A stretch of DNA of 64,000 bases, from the NCBI GenBank assembly GCA_019638385.1, contig JAHBTW010000008.1, positions 1 to 64,000 on the forward strand, given 5' to 3'. Origin of the DNA: Saprospiraceae bacterium (GTDB lineage Bacteria; Bacteroidota; Bacteroidia; Chitinophagales; Saprospiraceae). The translations under genes were made by a program, and so were the position numbers. Positions 8,559 through 17,712 of this stretch are shown piece after piece; positions within the stretch are counted from its first letter, which is position 1; each line of letters opens with the position of its first letter. Under the pieces are notes generated by a model. The model was not told the origin of the DNA, searched no databases, and worked only from the letters and a program-made list of their open reading frames with translations.

Positions 8559-9611
8559 ATGTCCCTCCGAATAGTTGACATCAACGAAGCGGATGCAACC
8601 GCTGCAAAATACGAATTTTTGAATCATCCAGAACCTATCGTTCAAAGAAGAATGCATTGTTTGCGGTTAAAATATCGAGGCTACAGTAACAAAGCTATTG
8701 CCGACATACTGGAGGTGAGCCGAAATACGGTGGGCAACTACCTGAGCCTTTATGAGCAGTTCGGCTTAGAGGGGATCAAAACACTTAATTATCAAGGGCC
8801 TACCAGCAAATTAGATAAACACCAGGCAAAAGTAGAGGCGTCTTTTCGAGAACAACCCCCTAAAAGCGCTAAAGAGGCTCGATCGCGGATAAAAAAACTG
8901 ACAGGACTCAAACGAAGCCTTCCGCGTGTGCGGGCATTTATGAATCGAATGGGGATGAAACCGCGAGCTACGGGCCAGATACCGGCCAAAGCCGATCCTG
9001 TCAGGCAGAAGGAGTTCCACGACCAAACACTCCAACCACTCTTGCAAAAAGCCCAAGCCGGCCAGTGCCACGTTCTGTTCATGGACGGTGTTCATTTTGT
9101 TCTGGCGGCTTTTGTCGCTTTAGTGTGGTGTTTTGAGCGGGTATTTGTCAAAACAGCTCCGGGGCGTTTTCGTCTTAACGTACTGGGGGCCATCCATGCC
9201 ACTTCCCTCCAACTGACTGCGGTGTACAATGACACATACATTACAGCCAGCACGGTCGTTGAACTTTTAGAGCGCATTGCCAGACAGTATGCCGGGTTGC
9301 CCATTCATATCATTTTGGATAATGCCCGCTATCAACATTGCCACTTCGTTAAGGATGCTGCGCAAAGGCTTAACATCAACCTTGTTTTCTTGCCGCCTTA
9401 TTCTCCGAACCTCAATGTGATCGAACGGCTGTGGAAGTTTGTAAAGGCCGAGGTCTGTGCCGCAAACTATTTTAAAGACGCTAAAGCTTTTCAAAATGCT
9501 ATTATTCATTTTCTGAATAATTTAGACCGAAAGCCTATTAAAAAACAAGTGAAATCAAGAATCACTCTCAATTTTCAGCTATTTTCTCATGCACAAAACC
9601 TAGCGGCTTGA
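8559..9611 (+). CDS. IS630-family transposase
   Basis: A 350-residue DDE transposase. The N-terminus contains a helix-turn-helix (GYSNKAIADILEVSRNTV, about residues 46-63) for end binding. The catalytic triad is Asp in FMDGVH (about 176), Asp in ILDNAR (about 253) and Glu in NVIERLW (about 288). The last two are separated by 34 residues, the DD34E spacing of IS630. FLPPYSPNLN before the Glu is the family signature. There is no frameshift and the protein looks functional. The stop codon lies within the right terminal repeat. Confidence 0.95.
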   Translation: MSLRIVDINEADATAAKYEFLNHPEPIVQRRMHCLRLKYRGYSNKAIADILEVSRNTVGNYLSLYEQFGLEGIKTLNYQGPTSKLDKHQAKVEASFREQPPKSAKEARSRIKKLTGLKRSLPRVRAFMNRMGMKPRATGQIPAKADPVRQKEFHDQTLQPLLQKAQAGQCHVLFMDGVHFVLAAFVALVWCFERVFVKTAPGRFRLNVLGAIHATSLQLTAVYNDTYITASTVVELLERIARQYAGLPIHIILDNARYQHCHFVKDAAQRLNINLVFLPPYSPNLNVIERLWKFVKAEVCAANYFKDAKAFQNAIIHFLNNLDRKPIKKQVKSRITLNFQLFSHAQNLAA

Positions 9612-9615
9612 GGTA
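9589..9615 (-). repeat. Right terminal inverted repeat of the IS630 element
   Basis: Read on the minus strand it begins TACCTCAAGCCGCTAGG and ends TTTTGTGCAT. It overlaps the end of the transposase gene and supplies the premature stop to the interrupted M1 gene. Confidence 0.85.
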
Positions 9616-11176
9616 TATAATCCACCCGTTTGTTGGAAAGCAAAAGTCCATCGAAAAGCCAATCTAAGTTGCGGCCCGTTTCGCGTTCCATCACGGCGCG
9701 GAAATCGTCGGGGTAGGGATGTCGGAATTGCCACTCGCGGTAGTACGCCTGCATGGCTTTGTCGAGTGCCTCCACGCCGATCTGTTCTTCGAGCATTCGC
9801 AGGGCCACGGCGGGTTTTATGTACGCGCCGAGGTAATAATTGAGCGCTCCGAAATCATCGGAGTGGGTATCCGGCGCCTGATCCAAACGCCGGCGGGCCT
9901 GCAGAAGGAAAGCCGCCTCTTCGGCACTCATTTCGGAACCGCCGCGCAGGAGGGCAGGAATATCTAAGAGCGCGGCTCCGCTGCCGTATCGGGTGCGCAT
10001 GTAGCGGTTTTCGTAATAAGAATTCAGCCCTTCGTCCATCCAGGGGTGATCGCGTTCGTTGGAGGCGAGAATGCCGTAGAACCAATTGTGTCCCACTTCA
10101 TGCGCGATGACCTCATCGAGTGATTTGGCATCCGCCGCATTGCCGATGATGGTGATCATGGGGTACTCCATGCCCGCGCCGGCACTCAATGCGCCTTCCA
10201 CGGCAGTGGCATGCGGCCAAGGGTATTCGCCTACATGGGTGGAGTAAAACTCAACCGATCGCGCCACATAGCCGGCGGCATTTTTCCAAAGCCCGGCTTG
10301 TTCGGGGGTGTAATACGCCCAGGCATCCACGGTGCGCCCCGACGGCAACACGACCTCCTCGTGCTCCACGATGAAACGCTTATCGGCAAACCAGGCAAAA
10401 TCGTGAACCCCGTCGGCGATGTATCGCAGGGTTTTTAGCGTGTCATTTTCCGTCGCCTCTTCCGTCAACACGCCGGTGGCAGCCACCACATAGTCTTTCG
10501 GCAGGGTAATGCGCACATCGAAGGAGCCGAATTCGGAATAAAACTCGCCCATGTCCAAATACGGCATGGGATGCCAACCCTTGCGGCCATACACCGCCGG
10601 CTTGGGGTACCACTGCGTCATTTGGTAAGATTGATCTACATGGCCAAGCCGCGAAAAGGAGGCCGGAATGTTGAGGACAAACGGCGTTTCGATGCGCACA
10701 GAATCGCCGGGGGCAAGTGGGCGCGGCAAAGGCAGGTAAGCGATGTCGGGGTCGGCGGGTTCGGTGCGAAAGCCGACCGGCTGCCCGTCGGCCCGAAAAT
10801 CCAAGCCCGACAGACCGCCGAGATCTTCCTCCGGGGCGAAATACAAGCGGCTGTTTTTCATGCGCAGGGCCTGCCGCACATAAGCCGTCTGCCGTCCGCT
10901 GAATGCATTGGGCCACAGGTGGAACCATATACCGGTCAGCGTATCGGGCGAGCGGTTGATGTAGTTGATGGAAATATGGCTGTTGAGGAGGTGGTGCTCG
11001 TCATCAAGCACAGCACTGATGCGGTAGTGGGTTTCTTGTTGGAAATAAGGCGTTTGCGAAAGCGCCGGGAGAAGGAAGGCAGGGAATAACAATACCGGGA
11101 GCAGGGGTTTCCATATTTTTCGGAACGAGTGGGTATTCATGTCGTGGCGGTTTTTGCGGGGGAGGTCCGGCACTAC

Positions 11177-11752
11177 CTACTCCGCCTCCTTCTTGCGAAT
11201 GTATTCCTCCACCGGCATGCCCTCGAAATAGACCTGCTCGATGAGCGCTTTGCCTTTGCGTACGCGCAGGTCGAGGGTGACGAGGGCGGTATCGCGTTCG
11301 GTTTGGTTGAGGAGTTCCGCGTACCATTTGTCGGCGAGCGGGGCCAATTTTTCATTCAGGTAGTAGCGCGTCGTTTCATCCGACAAATAAACGAATACTT
11401 CCTCTTCGGAGAAGTAGCTGAGGTATGCCGAGAGGTAGTCCTTATCGGTCGGCGGCGTTTTGTGCAGGGATGCAAATTGCGCCAGACCGGCAGCATCCCG
11501 CTCCAATGCAATGAACAGCTTTTGGCCGTACTCAATGGTGGAGTCCTTCATCGGAAAGGCGGGCACGTTGAGGTTCAAATCCAAATACCGCCCGCGAAAG
11601 GCATCGGCGGGGTCCACCGGTTCTAAGCGAAAGCGATACACGGCGCCCTCGCGCAGAATCCGTTCTTGCCGCCAGATCAGCGAAGACGGCAAAGCAAGAT
11701 ACAAGATACAAAGGCCGATGAAGGCAGGAAGGTAAAGGCGGTTGGCGTTCAT
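11177..11752 (-). CDS. GDYXXLXY-type membrane-anchored protein
   Basis: A 191-residue protein with one N-terminal membrane segment (residues about 6-24) and a soluble part. DPADAFRGRYLDLNL (about residues 48-62) matches the DPxDxxRGRYxxL form of the GDYXXLXY family signature. Family members are small membrane-anchored proteins of unknown function, often next to a multi-spanning DUF2157-type partner; no such partner is here. The M1 peptidase gene follows 36 bp downstream on the same strand. A 98-bp stretch (11753-11850) separates it from lon. Confidence 0.75.
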   Translation of the reverse strand: MNANRLYLPAFIGLCILYLALPSSLIWRQERILREGAVYRFRLEPVDPADAFRGRYLDLNLNVPAFPMKDSTIEYGQKLFIALERDAAGLAQFASLHKTPPTDKDYLSAYLSYFSEEEVFVYLSDETTRYYLNEKLAPLADKWYAELLNQTERDTALVTLDLRVRKGKALIEQVYFEGMPVEEYIRKKEAE

Positions 11753-11850
11753 GTTATCCCCGTTTTATAGCAAATTAACTTGCGGTTTCAGCCCTGCCGC
11801 TAAATTGCGAAGCAACTTACGCCGCAGGCGCTTACTGCGCAGCAGCTTAC

Positions 11851-14259
11851 TTACGATTTCTCCAGCGCCGCGTCCAACACCTCTTCCATCCTGTCCACAT
11901 AATGGAATTCCACCCCTTCGATGTAAGCTGTGTTTATTTCAGCTACGTGCTTTTCATTTTCTTTGCAAAGAATGATCTGGCGCATCCCGGCGCGTTTGGC
12001 GGCGAGGATTTTTTCCTTGATGCCGCCCACGGGGAGCACGCGACCGCGCAGCGTAATTTCGCCGGTCATGGCCAGGAACGGTTTTACCGGACGGCCTGTG
12101 AAGGCGGAACTGATGGCTGTGAGCATGGTGACGCCTGCCGAGGGGCCGTCTTTGGGGATGGCGCCTTCGGGTATGTGGAGGTGAACGTCGCGCTGCTCGA
12201 AGAGATCGGGGTTGATGCCGATACTTTCGCTGTGCGCTTTGATAAAACTGAGCGCGGTGGTAGCCGACTCCTTCATCACTTCGCCGAGATTGCCGGTGAG
12301 GATGAGGGCGCCTTTGCCTTTGTGGAGGCTGCACTCGATGAAGAGGATTTCGCCGCCCACGGAAGTCCATGCCAGCCCGATGGCCACTCCGCCGGTTTTT
12401 TCCTCCTTGTACATGTCTTTTGAGTAACGCTCCGGCCCGAGGATTTTGGGTATCTCGTCCAGTTTCACCGTAATGTTGTACGGCTCTTCCATGGCTACGT
12501 TTTTGGCCGTATGGCGCATCACGCCGGCAATTTCGCGCGCCAGCGCCCGCACGCCCGATTCGCGGGTGTAGGATTGTATGATGCGGGCGATGACCTCCGG
12601 GCGAAGCCGGATGTGTTTGCCTTCGAGGCCGTGTTCTTTGCGCTGTTCGGGTATGAGGTGGCGTTTGGCGATTTCTACCTTTTCCTCCATGCTGTAGCCG
12701 CTGATTTCAATGATTTCCATGCGGTCGAGCAGAGCGGGTTGGATGGTGCTGAGGGAGTTGGCGGTGGCGATGAAGAGCACCTTGGAAAGGTCGTACTCCA
12801 TCTCTAAGTAGTTGTCGTAGAAGGTGGAATTTTGTTCCGGGTCGAGCACTTCGAGCAAGGCGCTGGAGGGGTCGCCGCGGAAGTCTTTGCCCACCTTATC
12901 AATTTCGTCGAGGATAAAAACGGGGTTGGAAGAACCGGCCCGTTTGAGCGATTGCAGGATGCGGCCCGGCATAGCGCCGATGTAGGTTTTGCGGTGGCCC
13001 CGCACTTCCGATTCATCGTGCAGGCCGCCGAGCGACATGCGGATGAACTTGCGCTTGAGCGCGCGCGCCACCGACTTGCCCAGCGAGGTTTTGCCCACGC
13101 CGGGAGGGCCTACGAGGCACAGGATGGGCGCTTTCATATCGCCTTTGAGTTTGAGTACGGCGAGGTGTTCGAGGATGCGCTCTTTTACTTTTTCCAACCC
13201 GAAGTGATCTTCGTCGAGCACGTCCTTCACTTTTTTGAGGTTGAAATTGTCTTTCGTAAACTCGTTCCAGGGCAGGTCAAGCAGCAGTTCCAGATAGTTG
13301 AGTTGGATGGAATACTCGGCCACTTGCGGGTTCATGCGGCGCATTTTGTTCATCTCCCGCTGAAAAGCATCTTTGGTGGCTTTGCTCCACTTTTTCTTTT
13401 CGGCGCGAGCCACAAGTCCTTGTAAATCTTCCTCCTGCGGGTTGTGCCCCAACTCTTCCTGAATGGTTTTGAGCTGCTGGCTGAGGAAATAATCGCGCTG
13501 CTGCTTCTCAATATCGCCGCGTACTTTCGACTCAATCTGGTCTTTGAGTTCGAGCAATTGCAGTTCTGCGTTGAGTTGTTGCAGGATGATGGATGCCTTT
13601 TCGCGCAGGTCGTCAATTTCCAGCAACTGTTGTTTGAGCTGAATTTTGGCGCTGAGGTTGGAGGCCACAAAATTGAGCAGGAAGGTGTGATTGCTGATGT
13701 TGCGCAGCATCACCGAGGCTTCGGAAGGGATATTGGGCGAAAGCTCAATGATGTCTTTGGCCAAATCGAGGATAGAAGAGATGAGCGCTTCGTACTCCAG
13801 CGGATTGTCCGGTTTTACGTAATTGAGCGTGTGGATGCGCGCTATCATCATGGGGTGCTCATTGAGCATTTCGTCCATCACGCAGCGAGTACGGCCTTGC
13901 AGAATAGCGGTGGTGGTGCCGTCGGGCATGCGCAGCAGCTTGAGAATGCGCGCTACCGTGCCTACTTTGTAGAGGTCTTCTGCGGCCGGTTCTTCTATGG
14001 CGGCGTCTTTTTGCGACAGCACGGCGATGAGCCGGTTGTCTTCGTAGGCGCTGTTGATGGCTTTGATAGACTTGTTGCGGCCCACCGTGATGGGGATGAC
14101 AATGCCCGGGAAAAGCACCGTATTTTTGAGGGCCAAAACGGGCAACATTTCAGGAATGCCTTCGCCGTTGAGGGGTTCGTCCTCTTCTTCGATGGAGATC
14201 ATGGGGAGGAAATCGCCTTCCTCCTCTATACCGCGATGGGTTAACATTTCGTCGAACAT
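11851..14259 (-). CDS. lon: Lon ATP-dependent protease (endopeptidase La)
   Basis: An 802-residue cytoplasmic AAA+ serine protease that degrades misfolded and regulatory proteins. The N-terminal LON substrate-binding domain covers about residues 40-240 ([14 protein letters not shown]). A coiled-coil segment about 240-300 precedes the AAA+ module, with Walker A GPPGVGKT near 384 and Walker [10 protein letters not shown]. The C-terminal protease domain has the catalytic serine in [10 protein letters not shown] (about 707) and lysine in GGIKEK (about 750), giving the usual Ser-Lys dyad spacing of 43. Length is normal. It is divergent from pckG across 422 bp. The 98 bp after its stop contain repeated GTAAGTTGC/GCTGCGCAG words that could form hairpins, but no clear terminator. 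Confidence 0.97.
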   Translation of the reverse strand: MFDEMLTHRGIEEEGDFLPMISIEEEDEPLNGEGIPEMLPVLALKNTVLFPGIVIPITVGRNKSIKAINSAYEDNRLIAVLSQKDAAIEEPAAEDLYKVGTVARILKLLRMPDGTTTAILQGRTRCVMDEMLNEHPMMIARIHTLNYVKPDNPLEYEALISSILDLAKDIIELSPNIPSEASVMLRNISNHTFLLNFVASNLSAKIQLKQQLLEIDDLREKASIILQQLNAELQLLELKDQIESKVRGDIEKQQRDYFLSQQLKTIQEELGHNPQEEDLQGLVARAEKKKWSKATKDAFQREMNKMRRMNPQVAEYSIQLNYLELLLDLPWNEFTKDNFNLKKVKDVLDEDHFGLEKVKERILEHLAVLKLKGDMKAPILCLVGPPGVGKTSLGKSVARALKRKFIRMSLGGLHDESEVRGHRKTYIGAMPGRILQSLKRAGSSNPVFILDEIDKVGKDFRGDPSSALLEVLDPEQNSTFYDNYLEMEYDLSKVLFIATANSLSTIQPALLDRMEIIEISGYSMEEKVEIAKRHLIPEQRKEHGLEGKHIRLRPEVIARIIQSYTRESGVRALAREIAGVMRHTAKNVAMEEPYNITVKLDEIPKILGPERYSKDMYKEEKTGGVAIGLAWTSVGGEILFIECSLHKGKGALILTGNLGEVMKESATTALSFIKAHSESIGINPDLFEQRDVHLHIPEGAIPKDGPSAGVTMLTAISSAFTGRPVKPFLAMTGEITLRGRVLPVGGIKEKILAAKRAGMRQIILCKENEKHVAEINTAYIEGVEFHYVDRMEEVLDAALEKS

Positions 14260-14681
14260 GCGTTTACTCAGGTAAAGTGTTTGGTTCTTGCCGGGAAGTC
14301 CCGTGTAGAACCGTGAAAAAAAACCGTATTGCGCTTCAATGCCAAGATGACAGCAAAAACTGAATCCGGGGGCGGGAACACATTTGTCAATTTTCGTGCC
14401 GAACCCCGATTCAATAGGGCGGGCCGGTCGCTTAGTTGTATTCCAAACGCAATATTAGCAAGTATTTCAGGGATTACCGCCACTATTTTTCCACATCCGG
14501 CGCTAAGTCGTTTACAGGACAAAAAGTCAGTTGAAAATCCTTTGCAGCGCACGAATTTTTCGCAACTTTACCCGACCGATGACAAAAGTCATTTTCTGAA
14601 AATGCCTAAAATTGAACGCCGGAATGGCGGGCAGTGTATAATTTTGCCGTTTCATCAAAATAAAACCAAATACTACCACAC
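14260..14681. other. 422-bp divergent promoter region between lon and pckG
   Basis: No gene is supported here; the open stretch 14329-14685 has no domain or gene-like start. The pckG -7 element is at 14639-14646. I could not find an exact TAnnTTTG element on the minus strand for lon. An inverted pair TTTTGTCATCGG/GACAAAAGTC-like lies near 14578-14592. Confidence 0.5.
14639..14646 (+). promoter_or_regulatory. -7 element of the pckG promoter
   Basis: TAATTTTG matches the Bacteroidota -7 consensus TAnnTTTG and lies 35 bp before the pckG ATG. The nearest TTG (14612-14614) is 24 bp upstream, a little far for the -33 box. Confidence 0.6.
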
Positions 14682-16550
14682 ATGAGTTCTACCACGCTTC
14701 CCAAAGATTACTCCGCATCCGTTGCCCATAAACGGCTCCGCCAGTGGGTCGAAAAAATGGCCGCCCACTGCAAGCCTGCCAATGTATATTGGTGCGACGG
14801 CTCCGATGCGGAGTATCAGTTCTTCTGCAATCAGTTGGTGGACAAAGGCACCTTTATCCGGCTGAACGAAGAAAAGCGCCCCAACAGCTTTGCCTGTTTC
14901 TCCGACCCCAGCGATGTGGCCCGCGTAGAAGACCGCACCTACATTTGCAGCCGCTTGCGCGAAGACGCCGGCCCCAACAACAACTGGATGGAGCCGAAAG
15001 AAATGAAATCTCTCCTCAACGGCCTGTTTGAAGGCTGTATGGAGGGGCGCACCATGTTTGTCATTCCCTACTGCATGGGGCCGCTCGGCTCGCCGCTTTC
15101 GCACATCGGCGTTCAACTCACCGACTCGGAGTATGTGGTGACGAATATGAAAATAATGACCCGCATGGGCAAAGCCGTGATAGACCTGTTGGGCGAAGAC
15201 GGAGAGTTTGTAGAATGCCTGCACTCGGTGGGCGCTCCGCTGAAACCCGGTCAGGAAGACTCCAAATGGCCCTGCAACCCCACTGTAAAATACATCGTAC
15301 ACTTCCCCGAAGAGCGCGTGATCGTGTCTTACGGCAGCGGCTACGGCGGCAACGCCCTGCTGGGCAAAAAGTGCTTCGCCCTGCGCATAGCCAGTGCTAT
15401 GGCGTTGGAAGAAGACTGGCTGGCCGAGCACATGCTCATCCTCGGTGTGGAATCGCCGGAAGGCGAAAAAACCTACGTTGCAGCGGCATTTCCCAGTGCC
15501 TGCGGCAAAACCAACTTCGCCATGCTCATCCCGCCCAAGGCTATGGACGGCTGGAAAGTAACCACCATCGGCGACGACATCGCATGGATAAAGCCCGGCG
15601 CCGACGGCAAACTCTACGCCATCAACCCCGAAGCAGGGTTCTTCGGCGTGGCGCCCGGTACCAATTACAAAAGCAACCCCAACGCGATGGAATCTTGCAA
15701 TCGCAATGCCATCTTCACCAACGTAGGCGTTACGCCCGACGGCGATGTGTGGTGGGAAGGCATGAGCAAAGAGGCGCCCGAAGGCGTGATCAACTGGCAA
15801 GGGCAGGTGCATGACAAAAACAGCGGCAAACCGGTGGCGCACCCCAATGCGCGCTTCACGGCGCCGTCTCATCAGTGCCCCTGCATTGATTCGGAATGGG
15901 AAAACCCCAACGGCGTACCCATCAGCGCGTTCATTTTCGGCGGCCGCCGCAGCACCACGGTGCCGCTGGTGTATCAGTCGTTCAGTTGGAACTTCGGCGT
16001 ATATATGGCTGCTACGATGGGGTCGGAGACAACTGCTGCCGCTTTCGGCGAACTGGGCAAGGTGCGCCGCGACCCCTTTGCCATGCTGCCATTCCTCGGC
16101 TACCACATGGCAGAGTATTTCAATCATTGGCTCGACTTTGGTCGCAACCTCAACAATACGCCCCGCATCTTCGGTGTGAACTGGTTTCGCAAAGACGAAG
16201 AAGGCAACTTTCTGTGGCCCGGTTTCGGCGAAAACATGCGCGTGCTGAAATGGATCGTGGACCGCGTGCGCGGTCGTGCTGCCGCCATCGAATGCCCCAT
16301 CGGCTGGATGCCCCGCTATCGCGATATGGACTGGTCGGGCTTAGACGAGTTCACACGAGAGGAATTCAAAAAAGTGATGACCATAGACCGCGAAGGCTGG
16401 AAAAAAGAGCTGCTGGCCCACGAAGAGCTGTTCTCTCAACTCTACGACAAACTGCCCAAAGAGTTCTTCTTTATGCGCGAACTGTTGCTGTCTTCCCTGT
16501 GGCGCTCGCCGGAATATTGGGGGCAGTCGGCAGAGCGGGAGGAGGCGTAG
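14682..16550 (+). CDS. pckG: Phosphoenolpyruvate carboxykinase (GTP)
   Basis: A 622-residue cytosolic enzyme converting oxaloacetate + GTP to phosphoenolpyruvate + CO2 + GDP, the entry step of gluconeogenesis. The P-loop with the reactive cysteine, [13 protein letters not shown], is at about residues 270-282. Nearby [10 protein letters not shown] holds the metal-binding aspartates. [11 protein letters not shown] and the C-terminal NWFRKDEEG region are conserved in the GTP-dependent class; the ATP-dependent class is unrelated at this level. Length is normal. Upstream is a good -7 box. Downstream, short repeats end in a terminator hairpin. Confidence 0.97.
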   Translation: MSSTTLPKDYSASVAHKRLRQWVEKMAAHCKPANVYWCDGSDAEYQFFCNQLVDKGTFIRLNEEKRPNSFACFSDPSDVARVEDRTYICSRLREDAGPNNNWMEPKEMKSLLNGLFEGCMEGRTMFVIPYCMGPLGSPLSHIGVQLTDSEYVVTNMKIMTRMGKAVIDLLGEDGEFVECLHSVGAPLKPGQEDSKWPCNPTVKYIVHFPEERVIVSYGSGYGGNALLGKKCFALRIASAMALEEDWLAEHMLILGVESPEGEKTYVAAAFPSACGKTNFAMLIPPKAMDGWKVTTIGDDIAWIKPGADGKLYAINPEAGFFGVAPGTNYKSNPNAMESCNRNAIFTNVGVTPDGDVWWEGMSKEAPEGVINWQGQVHDKNSGKPVAHPNARFTAPSHQCPCIDSEWENPNGVPISAFIFGGRRSTTVPLVYQSFSWNFGVYMAATMGSETTAAAFGELGKVRRDPFAMLPFLGYHMAEYFNHWLDFGRNLNNTPRIFGVNWFRKDEEGNFLWPGFGENMRVLKWIVDRVRGRAAAIECPIGWMPRYRDMDWSGLDEFTREEFKKVMTIDREGWKKELLAHEELFSQLYDKLPKEFFFMRELLLSSLWRSPEYWGQSAEREEA

Positions 16551-16652
16551 GGCATAGGGCATGGAGCAGAGAGCATAGAGTGAAAGGTTAAAGTAAAAAG
16601 GTTAAAGGGCAAAAGGCAAGTTGGCAAAAAGCAAGAAGGCAAGGGGCAAAAG
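16551..16652 (+). repeat. Short purine-rich repeat array after pckG
   Basis: The stretch is built from degenerate units of about 7-12 bp: GGGCAT, GGAGCAGAGAGCATAG, then AAAGGTTAAAG twice and GGCAAAAGGCAAG/GGCAAGGGGCAAAAGGGC. The same vocabulary occurs at 21947-22047. The array contains in-frame ATG/TTG codons that extend the next gene artificially upstream. Confidence 0.7.
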
Positions 16653-16685
16653 GGCAAGTTGGCAAGGGGCAACTTGCCAATTTTT
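16653..16685 (+). terminator. Repeat-derived terminator of pckG
   Basis: GGCAAGTTG (16653-16661) pairs with CAACTTGCC (16670-16678) around an 8-base loop and is followed by AATTTTT. Both stem arms are built from the GGCAAG repeat word, so the terminator seems to have grown out of the array. Confidence 0.65.
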
Positions 16686-16704
16686 AACACATAGCCGTAT
16701 TGGT

Positions 16705-17589
16705 ATGACGAAAAAAGTACGCCGTCGAATCCTTCTGTGGCTTTTGCTCTCGCCGATATTGCTGCTGTTCGGCTTTGTTTTGGTGAATGCCCGGATGTCG
16801 TTTCGCAGCTCGGATGAAAAAACGAGGCAATACTTCCAGAAGAGGGGCATAGCGGCGCACATCGGGCGAATTCCGTTCGGTGGCGGCGAGTTGCGCTATG
16901 TCGAAACCGGCGCTTTCGCCGACAGCTTGCCGATCCTGCTGTTTGTACATGGCGCGCCGGGGTCGGGCGATAACTTTTATGCCTTTTTGGCCGATAGCCT
17001 TTTGCGCCGCCGTGCGCGCCTCATCACCATAGACCGGCCCGGCTACGGCTACTCCAATTATGGGAAAAGCGAACCATCCTTTGCGGCACAGGCCGCCGCC
17101 CTGCGCGCTGTGCTGAATTTATATCCTGCACAAAAAGCCGTGCTGGTGGGGCATTCGTATGGCGGCCCCGTCATTGCGCAAGCTGCGTTGGATGACCCCG
17201 GCGCCATAACCGCGTTGCTGCTGCTTGCCCCGGTTATGGACCCCGATAGCGAGCCTGTGCCCTGGTATGCCGGTTTTGCGCGTTGGCGCGCTACGCGGTG
17301 GCTATTGTCCAAAGCATGGCAGGCGTCGGGCGATGAAAAATTTGCACACGTGGAAGAACTGCGCCGCCTGCAACCCCGCTGGCAGGAATTGGCCGTTCCG
17401 ATAACGCACCTGCACGGCGAGTCCGATTTTTTGGCGCCGCCGCAGGAGAACATTGCGTTCAGCCGAAGACATATACCCGAAGCGCATCTCAAAATCGTCG
17501 CGTTGCCCAACACCAACCATTTTATTCCCTGGACCGACTACGAGCAGGTGCGGGAGGAGTTGCTGGCTTTGTTGGGTCTAAGGAAGTAA
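16705..17589 (+). CDS. Membrane-anchored alpha/beta hydrolase
   Basis: A 294-residue protein with a membrane segment (residues about 8-24, LLWLLLSPILLLFGF) followed by an alpha/beta-hydrolase domain on the outer face. The oxyanion-side motif is FVHGAPGSG. The nucleophile elbow is GHSYGG (Ser about 152), the acid is in GESDFLAP (about 239) and the histidine in NTNHFIPW (about 271): a complete triad. Substrate is unknown. ATG at 16705 (MTKKVRRR) is preferred. A longer frame to 16621 runs through the repeat array and terminator and would put charged junk before the membrane segment. Confidence 0.8.
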   Translation: MTKKVRRRILLWLLLSPILLLFGFVLVNARMSFRSSDEKTRQYFQKRGIAAHIGRIPFGGGELRYVETGAFADSLPILLFVHGAPGSGDNFYAFLADSLLRRRARLITIDRPGYGYSNYGKSEPSFAAQAAALRAVLNLYPAQKAVLVGHSYGGPVIAQAALDDPGAITALLLLAPVMDPDSEPVPWYAGFARWRATRWLLSKAWQASGDEKFAHVEELRRLQPRWQELAVPITHLHGESDFLAPPQENIAFSRRHIPEAHLKIVALPNTNHFIPWTDYEQVREELLALLGLRK

Positions 17590-17595
17590 AAAGTA

Positions 17596-17637
17596 AAAAG
17601 GATAAAGTGAAAAGGATAAAGTGAAAAGGATAAAGTT
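17596..17637 (+). repeat. Three 14-bp tandem repeats
   Basis: AAAAGGATAAAGTG occurs three times head to tail (17596-17609, 17610-17623, 17624-17637; the last copy ends in T), right after the hydrolase stop. It is the cleanest tandem array among the short intergenic repeats of this window. Confidence 0.85.
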
Positions 17638-17683
17638 TACCGAGCTGTGACGCGGTGGTTCACCAACACTGCTGCATTATCGG

Positions 17684-17691
17684 TACTTTTG
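17684..17691 (+). promoter_or_regulatory. -7 element before the secreted M1 peptidase gene
   Basis: TACTTTTG fits TAnnTTTG and lies 21 bp before ATG 17713. It decides the start: the frame is open further upstream (GTG at 17647), but that would place the promoter inside the gene. No clear TTG at -33. Confidence 0.55.
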
Positions 17692-17712
17692 CTATCTACA
17701 ATAAGCCGCCGC

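Larger units (their letters stand above)
8474..9615 (+). mobile_element. IS630-family insertion sequence, intact, 1142 bp
   Basis: The element starts TACCTC at 8474 and ends GAGGTA at 9615. It is bounded by TA at 8472-8473 and TA at 9616-9617, the two-base TA duplication typical of IS630/Tc1-mariner elements. The ends are imperfect inverted repeats of 27 bp with 23 matches. It carries one transposase gene covering most of its length. Boundaries are supported independently, because removing the element plus one TA restores the host gene's frame. Confidence 0.9.
7012..11140 (-). pseudogene. M1-family metallopeptidase gene interrupted by an IS630 element
   Basis: Two minus-strand fragments belong to one gene. 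The 5' part (11140 to 9616) encodes a signal peptide (MNTHSFRKIW start) and an M1 aminopeptidase domain with HEVGHNW near residue 345 and the distal Glu in WMDEGLNSYYENRY. The 3' part (8473 to 7012) encodes about 480 residues, probably beta-rich, that follow the catalytic domain in long Bacteroidota M1 proteins. Removing the element and one TA copy rejoins ...NKRVDY and SIKKSRKTGNEY in frame and gives an uninterrupted 994-residue protein. As it stands, the 5' frame reads into the element and ends PQAARFCA-stop, leaving a truncated protein that keeps the zinc site but lacks the C-terminal half. ATG at 11140 is preferred over upstream 11173 because a normal signal peptide begins there. It sits 36 bp behind the gene at 11177, probably in one operon. 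Confidence 0.85.

Noticed and set aside
14329..14685. A 118-codon frame between lon and pckG
   Set aside because: It overlaps the pckG promoter and start and has no protein-like composition.
14673..16127. A 484-codon minus-strand frame opposite pckG
   Set aside because: It is an antisense shadow of an unmistakable PEP carboxykinase and shows no recognisable protein features.
16621..16704. Longer N-terminus of the alpha/beta hydrolase
   Set aside because: It would be encoded by the repeat array and the pckG terminator and would place charged residues ahead of the membrane segment.
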